This document shows positions 8,365 to 17,125 of a stretch of DNA of 49,951 nucleotides, in pieces (the first letter of the stretch is position 1; each line of letters begins with the position of its first letter). The stretch spans positions 1-49,951 of the forward strand of contig NZ_CADIJR010000047.1 of assembly GCF_902859645.1 (NCBI RefSeq). Reading direction: 5' to 3'. The position numbers and the translations under genes are program-made. The stretch is from Achromobacter insuavis. GTDB lineage: Bacteria; Pseudomonadota; Gammaproteobacteria; Burkholderiales; Burkholderiaceae_B. The notes below the pieces were generated by a model. The model had not been told where the DNA came from. It saw only the letters and a program-made list of their open reading frames with translations, and searched no databases.

Positions 8365-9279
8365 ATGTTCACCCTCACCGCGGTAGTAGAAGGACAACGC
8401 CACATCGATACGCCCAGCGCGTTCGTGTTCCCCGGCGGCGAAAGCCAGGTCACCGTGCCCGCGGCCTGGCAGGCCCGCGCCGACGCGGCCAGCGAATTCC
8501 GCATCCACGCCCTGCTGAAATCGGCCGACGACGTCATGCAGTTGCTGATGCTGACCGACGCGCTGCGCCGCCTGAACCCGGCCGCGCCCGTGCACCTGGA
8601 CATGCCCTACGTGCCCTACGCCCGCCAGGACCGAGTCTGCAATCCGGGCGAGGCGCTCGGCGCGGCGGTGTTCTGCAAGTTGATCAACGACCAGCAATAC
8701 GCCACCGTCACCGTGGTCGAACCGCACAGCGACGTCACCCCCGCCCTGCTGCAACGCGTCCGCGTGATCGACGCCGCCGCCTTCCTGAAGAACGCGCTGG
8801 CCAACCCCGCCTTCGCCAACGGCGTCACCCTGATGGCGCCCGACGCCGGCGCCCGCAAGCGCGTGCAGGCCCTGGCCAAAAAGCTGGGCGTGGCCGACGT
8901 CCGCTACGCCGAAAAAGTCCGCGACCCGCAAACCGGCCGCATCACCGAGACCCGCGTGCCCGACGACATCCCCGCGCAACCCGTGCTGGTGGTCGACGAC
9001 ATCTGCGACGGCGGCCGCACCTTCCTGGAACTGGCCAACGCCCTGCGCGACAAGACCGGCCAGCCCCTCTACCTGTACGTGACCCATGGCCTCTTCAGCA
9101 AGGGCTTCGCCGAACTGAACGCCCGCTACGCCGGGATCTACACCGCCTACGACTGGACTGCCAGCGAAGGCGCCGGCGCGCCCGTCCTGGTCAACACGAC
9201 CGAAGCCGCCAGCGCCGCCATGCCCGCCAACGCCATGGAAGCGGCCTGCGCCCCCGCAATCGCCGCCGCGGCCAACTGA
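8365..9279 (+). CDS. prs: Ribose-phosphate pyrophosphokinase (PRPP synthetase-like) of NAD salvage
   Basis: A 304-residue phosphoribosylpyrophosphate synthetase homologue. It would supply PRPP to the nicotinamide phosphoribosyltransferase encoded 22 bp downstream. Visible family features are ALLKSADDVMQLLMLTDALR, the conserved PYVPYARQDRVCNPGEALG segment (ATP/Mg region), EPHSDVTPALL, and the PRPP-binding loop VLVVDDICDGGRTF. The loop departs from the housekeeping Prs consensus, consistent with a dedicated paralogue. An Ala-rich tail covers the last ~30 residues. It is expected to be repressed by NrtR through the two palindromes at 8292-8356. The core prs gene is presumably elsewhere in the genome. 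Confidence 0.85.
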   Translation: MFTLTAVVEGQRHIDTPSAFVFPGGESQVTVPAAWQARADAASEFRIHALLKSADDVMQLLMLTDALRRLNPAAPVHLDMPYVPYARQDRVCNPGEALGAAVFCKLINDQQYATVTVVEPHSDVTPALLQRVRVIDAAAFLKNALANPAFANGVTLMAPDAGARKRVQALAKKLGVADVRYAEKVRDPQTGRITETRVPDDIPAQPVLVVDDICDGGRTFLELANALRDKTGQPLYLYVTHGLFSKGFAELNARYAGIYTAYDWTASEGAGAPVLVNTTEAASAAMPANAMEAACAPAIAAAAN

Positions 9280-9301
9280 ACATCAAGCAGGAGTCCACAC
9301 C

Positions 9302-11023
9302 ATGAATACCCCCGCCCCCCTCAAGAACGGCATCAACCCCTTCCTGCAAGCCGACTTCTACAAGACCGGCCACCCCTTCCAGTACCCCAGGGGCACCAAC
9401 AAGATCCTGGCCAACTTCACGCCGCGCTCGGCCCGGCTGGCGCCCGTGCTGCCTGAACTGTTCGACAACAAGATCGTCTGGTTCGGCCTGCAAGGCTTCA
9501 TCAAGGAAATCCTGATCGACCTGTTCAACCGCGAATTCTTCGGCAAGCCCGCCAGCGCCGCCGTGCGCCAGTACCAGCGCCGCGTCGACAACGCGCTGGG
9601 CAAGGGCGCGGTCACCGTCGATCACCTGCAGGCGCTGTACGAGCTGGGCTATCTGCCGCTGGAAATCCGTTCCCTGCCCGAAGGCGCCCGCGTCGACATC
9701 CGCGTGCCGCCCGTCACCTTCGTCAACACCAAGCCGGAATTCGCCTGGCTGGTCACCTACATCGAAACGCTGTTCAGCTGCGAATCGTGGAAGCCGTCCA
9801 CCGTGGCCACCATCGCCTTCGAATATCGCAAGCTCTTGACCTACTTCGCCCGCCTGACCGGCAGCCCGATGGACTTCGTCAACTGGCAAGGCCACGACTT
9901 CTCGATGCGCGGCATGTCCGGCCTGTACGACGCCCGCAAGAGCGGCGCCGGCCACCTGCTGTCGTTCACCGGCACCGACACCATCCCGGCCATCGACTAC
10001 CTGGAAGACATCTACGGCGCCGACTCCGACCGCGAACTGGTCGGCGGCTCGGTGCCCGCGACCGAACACTCGGTCATGTGCCTGGGCAGCAAGGAAGGCG
10101 AAATCGAAACCATCCGCCGCCTGGTCACGCAGGTCTATCCGGCCGGTATCGTGTCGGTGGTGTCCGACACCTGGGACTTCTGGCAAGTGGTCACGGACTT
10201 CGCGGCCGCATTGAAGTCGGAAATCCTGGCGCGCCAGCCCGATCCCTTCGGCAACGCCAAGGTCGTGTTCCGCCCGGACTCGGGCGACCCGGTGAAGATC
10301 CTGACCGGCTACTTCTGCACGGACGTGTCCAGCGTGGAAGACGCTCCGGCCCTGGCCGCCGCCCGCCGCGACGGATTCGAGGCCGTGCGAGATATCGCCA
10401 CCGGCCTCACCTGGCGGCTCGACGACGACGCCCGCGCCAGCCAGACGCTGCGCGAGGCCGAAGTCAAAGGCGCGGTGCAGTGCCTGTGGGACATCTTCGG
10501 CGGCGTGGTGACCGAGCGCGGCTACAAGCTGCTGGACCCGCACGTCGGCCTGATCTACGGCGATTCCATCACGCTGGCGCGTGGCCGCGACATCCTGGTG
10601 CGGTTGGAAAGAAAGGGGTTTGCGTCCGGCAACGTGGTCCTGGGCATCGGCTCCTACACCTACCAATACCTGACCCGCGACAGCTTCGGCTGGGCGCTCA
10701 AGGCGACGTACGCCGAGGTCAATGGCGAACCGCAGGAACTGGTGAAGGACCCGGTGACCGACTCCGGCGTGAAGCGTTCGGCCAAGGGGTTGCTGCGGGT
10801 GGATGAAACGGCGACGGGGTATGTGCTGCGCGACCAGCAGACGCAGGAACAGGCGGAAGGCGGGGCGTTGGTGCCGGTGTTTCGGGATGGGGTTTTGCTG
10901 GTGGAGCAGGATCTGGCGCAGATCCGGGAACGGTTGCAGGGGTCTTGGGTTTGTCCGGAGCCGGGGAGTATTGATTGGATGAGAAATATGAAAAAAATGG
11001 AAAAAGTGGAAAAAATAGACTAA
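9302..11023 (+). CDS. nadV: Nicotinamide phosphoribosyltransferase (NadV)
   Basis: A 573-residue enzyme of the NAMPT/NadV family that converts nicotinamide plus PRPP to NMN, the entry step of the non-deamidating NAD salvage route. Seen: NPFLQADFYKTGHPFQYP at the N terminus, DFSMRGMSG, GTDTIPAIDYL, VSDTWDFW, and the phosphoribosyl-binding RPDSGDP (from residue ~324). It is longer than the roughly 490 residues typical of the family. The extra length lies in an insertion after the RPDSGDP region (around CTDVSSVEDAPALAAARR) and in a C-terminal tail. The last ten codons are AT-rich and encode KKMEKVEKID, unlike the rest of the gene, so the tail may be recently acquired. It is co-transcribed with prs and AGGAG precedes the ATG. 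Confidence 0.9.
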   Translation: MNTPAPLKNGINPFLQADFYKTGHPFQYPRGTNKILANFTPRSARLAPVLPELFDNKIVWFGLQGFIKEILIDLFNREFFGKPASAAVRQYQRRVDNALGKGAVTVDHLQALYELGYLPLEIRSLPEGARVDIRVPPVTFVNTKPEFAWLVTYIETLFSCESWKPSTVATIAFEYRKLLTYFARLTGSPMDFVNWQGHDFSMRGMSGLYDARKSGAGHLLSFTGTDTIPAIDYLEDIYGADSDRELVGGSVPATEHSVMCLGSKEGEIETIRRLVTQVYPAGIVSVVSDTWDFWQVVTDFAAALKSEILARQPDPFGNAKVVFRPDSGDPVKILTGYFCTDVSSVEDAPALAAARRDGFEAVRDIATGLTWRLDDDARASQTLREAEVKGAVQCLWDIFGGVVTERGYKLLDPHVGLIYGDSITLARGRDILVRLERKGFASGNVVLGIGSYTYQYLTRDSFGWALKATYAEVNGEPQELVKDPVTDSGVKRSAKGLLRVDETATGYVLRDQQTQEQAEGGALVPVFRDGVLLVEQDLAQIRERLQGSWVCPEPGSIDWMRNMKKMEKVEKID

Positions 11024-11061
11024 GCTATGAACCAACTCGGATGTTCACCCATGAGGGTCGC

Positions 11062-11472
11062 ATGACCGCCACCGTATCGTCTCGCTCAGAAAGCAACCTG
11101 CTCACTTGCAGGGAAATCATGGCGCTCGGCCTGGACGAGGCTACAAGCCAGGCGTACCAAGAAGCGGTCGAACGCTATGAGCAGACCCATCCGACAAGCA
11201 ATAGTCGTGACTTTCTTGAATATGCGTTTGATGTGCTTCGTGGCATCGCCTATCAAGAGGAAGAACGCTACGGCATCCACAAACTTGAGCTCGGCCGGCT
11301 CAGGGAAAGATTGATCTGGGTCGTCCGACGCTTGCTGGGCGAGCGGCGCATTCGACTTCTTGCCCGAATCGCAACGGGCTCTCCCCCCACGTCCAGAAAC
11401 AACACGACGCGCAGTAGCGCCACCACTCGACGGCAAATGGCCCCGGTCGCAGCACCGCCGCTATTCGCCTGA
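11062..11472 (+). CDS. Unknown small protein heading a toxin-antitoxin locus
   Basis: A 136-residue protein that I cannot assign to a family. The N-terminal ~80 residues look helical and acidic (LTCREIMALGLDEATSQAYQ, YEQTHPTSNSRDFLEYAF). The C-terminal third is Arg/Thr/Pro-rich and probably disordered. The ATG at 11062 has GAGGG about 5 bases upstream; an in-frame ATG at 11041 would add seven residues. It ends 10 bp before the antitoxin gene, and the GAGGAGG of that gene overlaps this stop codon, so the three genes look like one operon. Its base composition is lower in GC than the nad genes before it. It could be an accessory subunit of the toxin-antitoxin pair or an unrelated passenger. Confidence 0.5.
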   Translation: MTATVSSRSESNLLTCREIMALGLDEATSQAYQEAVERYEQTHPTSNSRDFLEYAFDVLRGIAYQEEERYGIHKLELGRLRERLIWVVRRLLGERRIRLLARIATGSPPTSRNNTTRSSATTRRQMAPVAAPPLFA

Positions 11473-11482
11473 GGAGGTAACC

Positions 11483-12139
11483 ATGGGACTGGTCTCACTT
11501 AAGTACCAAGCAACCCCCAAAGATGTCCGGGCGATTGTCAATGGAAGCTATCCAGGCGATCCCCACGCAGTGATCAAAAGCATGGCGTCCACGCTGGCCA
11601 AGGAGCTCTCCCCGCTCCAGAAACCTGGCCGCACGGACGACCTGCTGAACATCCTTGTGCGACAGCTCGAAGATTGGTTGGTATGTGACGCAAATGTAGC
11701 GCTGCCCGAAGAAAAGGCGGCCGCTCTGCCAGTTACCATGTGGTCTCCCGCCGAGGTGGTTGCGAAGCAAAAGCTGAGCGCGTTGACGACCCTGTATCGA
11801 TACGACAAGGCCGGCAAGCTCTATTGCGTGAAGCCGTCAGCGAAACAGAATGGGCGCATGTTCCCGGCCTGGCAGTTCGTTGATCCGGTTCCCAGCCTTT
11901 TGCCGCACGTCATCACCGAGTTGCGTGGAGTGTTGCAGTTCGAGCTTCATGCTTTTTTCGTTACCCAGCAAGACGACCTCAACGAACTGTCGCCCGCGGA
12001 AATGTTGGCGGGCCTGCCGTTTGAAAATCGAGGCGCAGTATCGCCCGCACAGGCGCGACTGCTTTCGCTGTCGACGGCAGAACGGCTGCAGCGGGTTCTG
12101 GCGCTTGCAAGGTATGCAGGAAGGGGCATGACTGATTGA
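11483..12139 (+). CDS. MbcA/ParS/Xre-type antitoxin partner of a RES toxin
   Basis: A 218-residue protein. The region from residue ~90 (MWSPAEVVAKQKLSALTTLY), through FPAWQF at 127-132, to the C-terminal DDLNELSPAEMLAGLPFE segment has the pattern of the MbcA/ParS/Xre antitoxin toxin-binding domain: FPxWQF, then a proline turn, a central helix, and a final L-x-G-x-P motif. The N-terminal ~90 residues (TPKDVRAIVNGSYPGDPHAV) are not recognised and make it longer than common family members. It has an excellent ribosome binding site, GAGGAGG at 11471-11477. It lies 13 bp before the RES-domain gene, the usual antitoxin-then-toxin order. By analogy it should neutralise the toxin and autoregulate the operon. 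Confidence 0.65.
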   Translation: MGLVSLKYQATPKDVRAIVNGSYPGDPHAVIKSMASTLAKELSPLQKPGRTDDLLNILVRQLEDWLVCDANVALPEEKAAALPVTMWSPAEVVAKQKLSALTTLYRYDKAGKLYCVKPSAKQNGRMFPAWQFVDPVPSLLPHVITELRGVLQFELHAFFVTQQDDLNELSPAEMLAGLPFENRGAVSPAQARLLSLSTAERLQRVLALARYAGRGMTD

Positions 12140-12152
12140 AATCGGTCGTGGT

Positions 12153-12872
12153 ATGCCATTCGATGAACAAGCGCGTTACGAGCCGCCGTCTCACCTACAG
12201 GCACTAGTTCCCAGTACCGCCGCCCTGCTGGCCGCGCTAACCCATTCCGTCGAGCGGCTGGCGGCGGGCACCGTTCTATACCGCACGGCCGGCGACGCAA
12301 AATACCTGCTGCCGGAAGTCCTGATCAATCCCTATCGGTTCGGCCCACCGATGGCGTTGCGTCAGGAAGATGAACCGCTGCCCTACGCTTGGCTCTACCT
12401 CGCTCGGGACCTCTCCACCGCTCTCTGGGAAGGCCAACTCGTCCGACACGACGCCACGCGCGCGGGGCATTTCTATATACATCCATCGGCGGTTGAAACC
12501 GGTGTCATCGGCACCCTGGCCTTCGGCCGTGATCTCCGCCTTTGGAACCTGTCGGGTGAAGCGTGTGCCAAGCTTGGCATTCACGACACGATTTCATCGA
12601 GCGACTACGAAGCGTGCCATTGGATCGGGCATCGTCTTCGCGAAGCCATGATGAGCCGTGAACCGGATGCAATACCCGATGGTTTCTGCTATCCCTCCAG
12701 ACGGATGCGAGGGCATCAGGCGATCGCCATCCGAAGCGACATTCTGTCCGACCTCAAGGCAGGCGCAACGATCACGCACGAGCCGTTCGGGCAGAGCGCC
12801 GCCTATGAAGCCTTGCGCGCCGATGCACTGTACGCACCCGCGCCAAGCGCAACGCGGCCCATGCCACGGTAG
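12153..12872 (+). CDS. RES-domain toxin (NAD-consuming type)
   Basis: A 239-residue protein with the three RES signature positions in order: Arg44 in VLYRTAGD, Glu93 in LARDLSTALWEGQ, and Ser182 in CYPSRRMRG. Between them are RFGPPMAL and WLYLARD, typical of the fold. RES toxins characterised so far degrade NAD+ (MbcT NAD+ phosphorylase, RES-Xre pairs), giving growth arrest. That activity is inferred here. It is notable that this putative NAD-depleting toxin lies immediately downstream of an NAD salvage operon. The ribosome binding site before ATG 12153 is weak, which would keep expression below that of the antitoxin. A strong hairpin at 12916 ends the unit. Confidence 0.75.
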   Translation: MPFDEQARYEPPSHLQALVPSTAALLAALTHSVERLAAGTVLYRTAGDAKYLLPEVLINPYRFGPPMALRQEDEPLPYAWLYLARDLSTALWEGQLVRHDATRAGHFYIHPSAVETGVIGTLAFGRDLRLWNLSGEACAKLGIHDTISSSDYEACHWIGHRLREAMMSREPDAIPDGFCYPSRRMRGHQAIAIRSDILSDLKAGATITHEPFGQSAAYEALRADALYAPAPSATRPMPR

Positions 12873-12915
12873 AGTCCGAGGGCGGGAAAGTAAACCCGTT
12901 CTTTGGGCAACGTTT

Positions 12916-12947
12916 CGTCCTGGCAGGCGTGCAGGCCTGCCAGGACG
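12916..12947. terminator. Bidirectional hairpin between convergent genes
   Basis: A perfect 13-bp stem (12916-12928 with 12935-12947) and a six-base loop lie between the RES gene and the convergent LysR gene ending at 12991. No long T-run is present on either side. Confidence 0.55.
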
Positions 12948-12990
12948 GAACTGCCTCAATAGCCACGGATCGTTGTAACGCCGCCCCGCC

Positions 12991-13932
12991 CTACTCCCCG
13001 CCCTGCCGCACCGCCGGCGGCACATGCGGCAGGAACGCCCCCGCGACCTCAAACGCGCACTCCTCCCGCGCGATATCGATCACCCGCGACACGACCGGGT
13101 TGACGATGCTCTTCTTGTGCACCGCGTAGTAATTGATCGTCGGCAGATCCGGCTGCACATCCAGCCGGCACAACGCCCCGCGCTCGACCAGCGGCGCGAA
13201 ATACGCCCCCGGCAGGTAGCTGATGCCCAGCCCCAGCATGGTCAGCTGCGCCATCATGCCCAGGCTGTTGCAGGTCAGCACCCGCTTGACCGACAGGCCC
13301 TGCTCGGCGAACCAGGCATCGTACAGATGCGACAGCGCCGAATTGGTCGGCTGCGAGATCACCGGATACGGCGCCAGGTCCTGCGGCGCCAACCGCGCCG
13401 AGAAATCGATGTCCAGCGACGGGCTGGCCATCCAGACGTTGGTCACCGCGCCCAGGTGGACGCAGTCGTATTGATAGCTCCAGAACGGTCCCGGCATGAT
13501 GGCCAGGTCCAGCTGGTCCTGCTCCAGCCGCTCATACAGCGTGATGCCGCCGTCGATCTCGGGCATCAGCTGCACCTTGGGATAGCGCAGGCTGATCTGG
13601 CTGACCAGCCGCGCCAGCCAGGTCATGCCGACCAGCTCGGTCACGCCCAGCCGCACCACGCCCTCGAAACTGGCCGGGTCGGCCATGTTCTGCACGATAC
13701 GGCTGTTCAGGTCCAGCATCTCGCGCGCCAGCTCGAACAGCTTGCGGCCCTGCGCCGTCATCACCAGCTTCTTGGCGCGGCGCTCGAACAGCGGCGCGCC
13801 GGCGAAGGCTTCGAGTTCCCCCACCCGCTTGGCGACCGCCGACTGGGTGGTGTGCAGCTTGCGCGAGGACGCGCTGAAGCTGCCCAGTTGCGAGCTCCAG
13901 TAGAACGCCTCCAGCTGTTTGAGGGTGTACAT
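12991..13932 (-). CDS. LysR-family regulator of the adjacent amino-acid operon
   Basis: A 313-residue LTTR, starting at MYTLKQLEAFYW; a further ATG eight codons upstream is possible. The N-terminal helix-turn-helix includes FSASSRKLHTTQSAVAKRV and ELEAFAGAPLFERRAKKLVM. The effector domain runs from about residue 90 to the end. It is the last gene of the minus-strand block that includes the transporter, aminotransferase and RraA-like genes (14047-19056), about 115 bp after the ATPase gene. It is the obvious candidate for the regulator that binds the palindrome at 19141. A hairpin separates it from the ATPase, so it may have its own promoter. Confidence 0.88.
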   Translation of the reverse strand: MYTLKQLEAFYWSSQLGSFSASSRKLHTTQSAVAKRVGELEAFAGAPLFERRAKKLVMTAQGRKLFELAREMLDLNSRIVQNMADPASFEGVVRLGVTELVGMTWLARLVSQISLRYPKVQLMPEIDGGITLYERLEQDQLDLAIMPGPFWSYQYDCVHLGAVTNVWMASPSLDIDFSARLAPQDLAPYPVISQPTNSALSHLYDAWFAEQGLSVKRVLTCNSLGMMAQLTMLGLGISYLPGAYFAPLVERGALCRLDVQPDLPTINYYAVHKKSIVNPVVSRVIDIAREECAFEVAGAFLPHVPPAVRQGGE

Positions 13933-13998
13933 CGCGGCGGTGGACGTGAAATGCATGAAGAACCCTCACATTATCGTCGACAGCAGCGCGGCTGCGCG

Positions 13999-14025
13999 CC
14001 GCCCGGTCCGCAAGGAACCGGGCGG
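13999..14025 (-). terminator. Hairpin after the ABC transporter operon
   Basis: CCGCCCGGT (13999-14007) pairs perfectly with ACCGGGCGG (14017-14025), between the ATPase stop and the LysR start. A second stem, GGTAGGC/GCCTACC (14028-14051), overlaps the ATPase stop codon. There is no clear T-run, so termination may be partial. Confidence 0.45.
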
Positions 14026-14046
14026 ACGGTAGGCTCCGCGCCCCGC

Positions 14047-14781
14047 CTACCCTCGCGGATGCAAGATATCCGCCAGGAACCGCTGCGCCCGCGGATGCTG
14101 CGGCGCGCTGAAGAAGCGCTCCGGCGTATCCATCTCCAGGATCTCGCCCGCATCCATGAACACCACCCGGTCGCACACGTCCCGCGCGAACCCCATCTCG
14201 TGCGTCACGCAGACCATGGTCATGCCTTCCTTGGCCAGGCCCTTCATCACCTGCAGCACCTCGCCCACCATCTCGGGGTCGAGCGCGCTGGTGGGCTCGT
14301 CGAACAGCATCACCGGCGGTTGCAGCGCCAGCGCCCGGGCGATCGCCACGCGCTGCTGCTGGCCGCCCGACAGCGAGCCGGGATAGGCGTCGATCTTGTG
14401 CTCCAGCCCCACCCGCGCCAGCAGCTGGCGCGCCAGTTCGGTGGCCTGCTTGCGCGGCTGCTTGCGGATGTTGACCGGCGCGAACACCACGTTGTCCAGC
14501 ACGCTCATGTGCGGAAACAGGTTGAACTGCTGGAACACGAAACCGATCTTCTGGCGCAGCGCGTTCAGGTTGACGCCCTTGCCATAGATGTCGGCGTCGT
14601 CGATCAGGATGCGGCCCTTCTCGATCGGTTCCAGGCGGTTGATGGTGCGGATCATGGTGGACTTGCCCGAGCCCGACGGCCCGCACACCACCAGCACCTC
14701 GCCGCGCGCGACCGACAGGTCCACGTCCTTCAGGACGTGATGCGCGCCATACCATTTGTTGACTTTCTCAAGCTTGATCAT
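14047..14781 (-). CDS. Polar amino-acid ABC transporter ATPase
   Basis: A 244-residue ATPase of the GlnQ/ArtP class. Walker [10 protein letters not shown] is at residues 34-42, the Q-loop is in [11 protein letters not shown], the signature is LSGGQQQR, Walker B is [13 protein letters not shown], and the switch His is in VCVTHEMGF. It powers import together with the two permeases encoded just upstream and the binding protein at 16232. Its C terminus ends [22 protein letters not shown], usual for this subfamily. It is the fourth transporter component of one minus-strand operon, so it is expressed with the aminotransferase and RraA-like enzyme. Confidence 0.92.
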   Translation of the reverse strand: MIKLEKVNKWYGAHHVLKDVDLSVARGEVLVVCGPSGSGKSTMIRTINRLEPIEKGRILIDDADIYGKGVNLNALRQKIGFVFQQFNLFPHMSVLDNVVFAPVNIRKQPRKQATELARQLLARVGLEHKIDAYPGSLSGGQQQRVAIARALALQPPVMLFDEPTSALDPEMVGEVLQVMKGLAKEGMTMVCVTHEMGFARDVCDRVVFMDAGEILEMDTPERFFSAPQHPRAQRFLADILHPRG

Positions 14782-14843
14782 GATGAATTCCGATAAGCGC
14801 CGGCTCAGGGCCTGTTCTCGCTAAAAGGGGCCTCGCACGGGCC

Positions 14844-15533
14844 CTAGGCCATGGCGCGCTGGCGGCGGATGCGCAGGTCCAGCCAGGACAGGCCGCGGCT
14901 CAGGCTGAAGCACACCAGGAAATAGATGATGGCCAGGATGCCGAACACCTGAAGCGGCTTGGTCAGCACCAGGTTGTTGACCTGGTTGGCGGCAAACGTC
15001 AGTTCGTTCACGCTGATCACATACCCCAGCGAGGTCTCCTTGATGGTGGAGACGAACTGGCTGGTCATGCTGGGCAGCACGTTGAACAGCGCCTGCGGCA
15101 GCACCACCCGGCGCATCGTGGTCCAGTAGCCCACGCCCAGCGAGCGCGAGGCCTCGATCTGGCCGCGCGGCACCGCCTCGATGCCCGAGCGGATCACCTC
15201 CGACAGATAGGCGCTCTCGTACACCACCAGCGCCGCGATCAGCGTCCAGAAGCCGCTGATCACCTGCCCCGTCAGCTTCGGAATGACGAAATAGGCCCAG
15301 AAGATCAGCATCAGCAGCGGCATGCCGCGCACCACGTTGACCAGCGTCTTGCTGGCCACGCGCAGCCAGCCAAACGGACTGACCCGCGCCAGCGCGATGG
15401 CCAGCGCCAGCGGCAGCGACAGCGCCAGGCCGCACAACGCCAGGATCAGCGTCAGCGCCAGGCCGCCCAGCGGCCCATTGGGGTATTGGCCGACCAGCAG
15501 CGTCGGCCAGTATTGCGACAGGAGATCAAGCAC
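14844..15533 (-). CDS. Polar amino-acid ABC transporter permease (second subunit)
   Basis: A 229-residue inner-membrane protein of the HisM/GlnP type with five or so hydrophobic segments. It has the EAA-loop pattern SGIEAVPRGQIEASRSLG followed by VVLPQALFNVLPSM that contacts the ATPase. The N terminus MLDLLSQYWPTLLVG and the segment RVSPFGWLRVASKTLVNVVR are typical. The start overlaps the stop of the preceding permease gene by 8 bp, indicating translational coupling. It pairs with the paralogous permease at 15526 to form a heterodimeric channel. Confidence 0.9.
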   Translation of the reverse strand: MLDLLSQYWPTLLVGQYPNGPLGGLALTLILALCGLALSLPLALAIALARVSPFGWLRVASKTLVNVVRGMPLLMLIFWAYFVIPKLTGQVISGFWTLIAALVVYESAYLSEVIRSGIEAVPRGQIEASRSLGVGYWTTMRRVVLPQALFNVLPSMTSQFVSTIKETSLGYVISVNELTFAANQVNNLVLTKPLQVFGILAIIYFLVCFSLSRGLSWLDLRIRRQRAMA

Positions 15534-16215
15534 CGTGGCCTCCCCGGTTCAGGCGGTAGCGCGCATAGATGCGCGATCCGATCAGCATGATGAGGAAGGA
15601 TCCCAGCAGGTACATGAGGGTCGCCGCGCCAAACGTAGCGAAGGTGCGATAGGTCTCGTTCTCGATCTCGCGCGCCTGGTAGGTCAGCTCCATCACGCCG
15701 ATGGCCATGGCCACGCTGGTGTTCTTGAACAACAGCAAGGCGCGGCCCACCAGCGGCGGGATGGAAATCCGCACCGCCTGCGGCACGATCACGAAGCGCA
15801 TACATTGCAGATAGCTGGCGCCCAGCGCCCGGGCCGCCTCGAACTGCGTGCCGGGAATGGCGCGCAGCCCGCTGCGGATGTCCTCGGCGATATAGGCGGC
15901 CGACCCCAGCGCCAGCGCGATCGCCGCCAGCGACATCTCGGCGTTGTGCTGGTACAGCCACATCCGGAAACCCTCCGGCAGCAGCTCGGGCATGCCGAAG
16001 TACCAGAACAGCACCTGCACCAGCAGCGGCACGTTGCGGTGGTATTCCACATAGGCGTCGACCAGCCAGCGGCACGGCGCCAGGTTGGTGGCGCGCACCA
16101 CGACCAGCGTCACCGCGATCGTGAACGCCATCACCCAGGACACCAGGAACAGCTGCAGCGTCACCACCATGCCGCTGGCCAGCAGCTGGTATTGCGAAGC
16201 GTCAAGTAGGCTCAT
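15526..16215 (-). CDS. Polar amino-acid ABC transporter permease (first subunit)
   Basis: A 229-residue permease of the HisQ/GlnP family. It starts MSLLDASQYQLLASG and contains the EAA-type loop SGLRAIPGTQFEAARALGAS then VIVPQAVRISIPPLVG. Several transmembrane helices are evident, for example MVVTLQLFLVSWVMAFTIAV and TLMYLLGSFLIMLIG. It follows the binding-protein gene by 16 bp and overlaps the second permease gene by 8 bp. The order binding protein, permease, permease, ATPase is standard for polar amino-acid importers. Confidence 0.9.
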   Translation of the reverse strand: MSLLDASQYQLLASGMVVTLQLFLVSWVMAFTIAVTLVVVRATNLAPCRWLVDAYVEYHRNVPLLVQVLFWYFGMPELLPEGFRMWLYQHNAEMSLAAIALALGSAAYIAEDIRSGLRAIPGTQFEAARALGASYLQCMRFVIVPQAVRISIPPLVGRALLLFKNTSVAMAIGVMELTYQAREIENETYRTFATFGAATLMYLLGSFLIMLIGSRIYARYRLNRGGHGA

Positions 16216-16231
16216 TGCGCGGTACCGGCGT

Positions 16232-17053
16232 TCAGCCCGCGATGGGGCCGATCTTGAAACCGCGCTCGAGCTTGTACGGCGTCTGCGCGCCGAACCACTT
16301 GTCGAACAACTGTGCGGCCACGCCCGAGCTTTCCGCCTCGTCCAGCGCCTGGTTCACCACCGTCAGCATGCCCGGCTCCGACTTGCGCACGCCCAGGCCC
16401 CACGGCTCGTCGAACACCGACTTGGCGATCACGCTGACCGGCGCCGTCGGCGGGCTCTGCAACACCAGGCGCACCAGCACCAGTTCCGACGCGAACTGCG
16501 CGTCCACCTTCTTCTGCTGCAGGGCCAGGTACGTGGCCGAGCTGTCGCCGTAGCCGATCACCTGCGACTTATCGAGAATGCGCTTGATCTCGCGTTCCGA
16601 ACTGGAACCCTTGGTCGCGCCGACGCGGCGGCCGTTCAGCGACTCGATCGTGTCCAGCCCCGAATCCTTGCGCACCAGCAGCTTCTGCGGGCTGACGTAG
16701 TACGCGTGGCTGAAAGCGATCTGCTCGGCGCGGTCCGGCGAATAGCCCAGGTTCGCCGCCAGGATATCGACGCGCCCCTCGTTCAGCTCCGGCACGCGCG
16801 CCGCCACCGACAGCAGCTTGTAGCTGACCTTCACGCCCAGCTTGTCGGCCACCAGCTTGCACATGTCGACGTCATAGCCCACCAGCTGGCGCGTCGCCGC
16901 ATCCTGGAAGCTGAACGGCTGCGACGTGCCCAGCGTGCCGCAGATCAATTCGCCGCGGGCCTTGATGTCCGCGACCTGGTCGGCGCGCGCGCCAGCGCCC
17001 AGCGACAACGCGGCCAGGCCCAGGCAGGCGGCGATAAGTGAATGGCGTTTCAT
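16232..17053 (-). CDS. Polar amino-acid ABC transporter periplasmic binding protein
   Basis: A 273-residue solute-binding protein. It has a Sec signal peptide, MKRHSLIAACLGLAALSLGA with cleavage after AGARA (about residue 24), then the SBP_bac_3 fold: VADIKARGELICGTLGTSQP, VGYDVDMCKLVADKLG, RVDILAANLGYSPDR, and GRRVGATKGSSSEREIK. Residues in these motifs bind the alpha-amino and alpha-carboxyl groups of amino acids in this family. The ATG at 17053 was chosen because it begins the signal peptide and has GGGGAA upstream; the frame extends 24 codons further without signal-like sequence. The specific ligand is unknown. The operon context suggests a substituted acidic amino acid. Confidence 0.9.
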   Translation of the reverse strand: MKRHSLIAACLGLAALSLGAGARADQVADIKARGELICGTLGTSQPFSFQDAATRQLVGYDVDMCKLVADKLGVKVSYKLLSVAARVPELNEGRVDILAANLGYSPDRAEQIAFSHAYYVSPQKLLVRKDSGLDTIESLNGRRVGATKGSSSEREIKRILDKSQVIGYGDSSATYLALQQKKVDAQFASELVLVRLVLQSPPTAPVSVIAKSVFDEPWGLGVRKSEPGMLTVVNQALDEAESSGVAAQLFDKWFGAQTPYKLERGFKIGPIAG

Positions 17054-17125
17054 GGTGATTCCCCTTGTGTTGTGGTTTGAACAGAAAAACGGAACCGGCC
17101 CGCTCGTCGGCGGGCCCGGGAACAA

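Noticed and set aside
9191-11035. 614-codon minus-strand frame over nadV
   Set aside because: Antisense to a well-conserved phosphoribosyltransferase; no family features.
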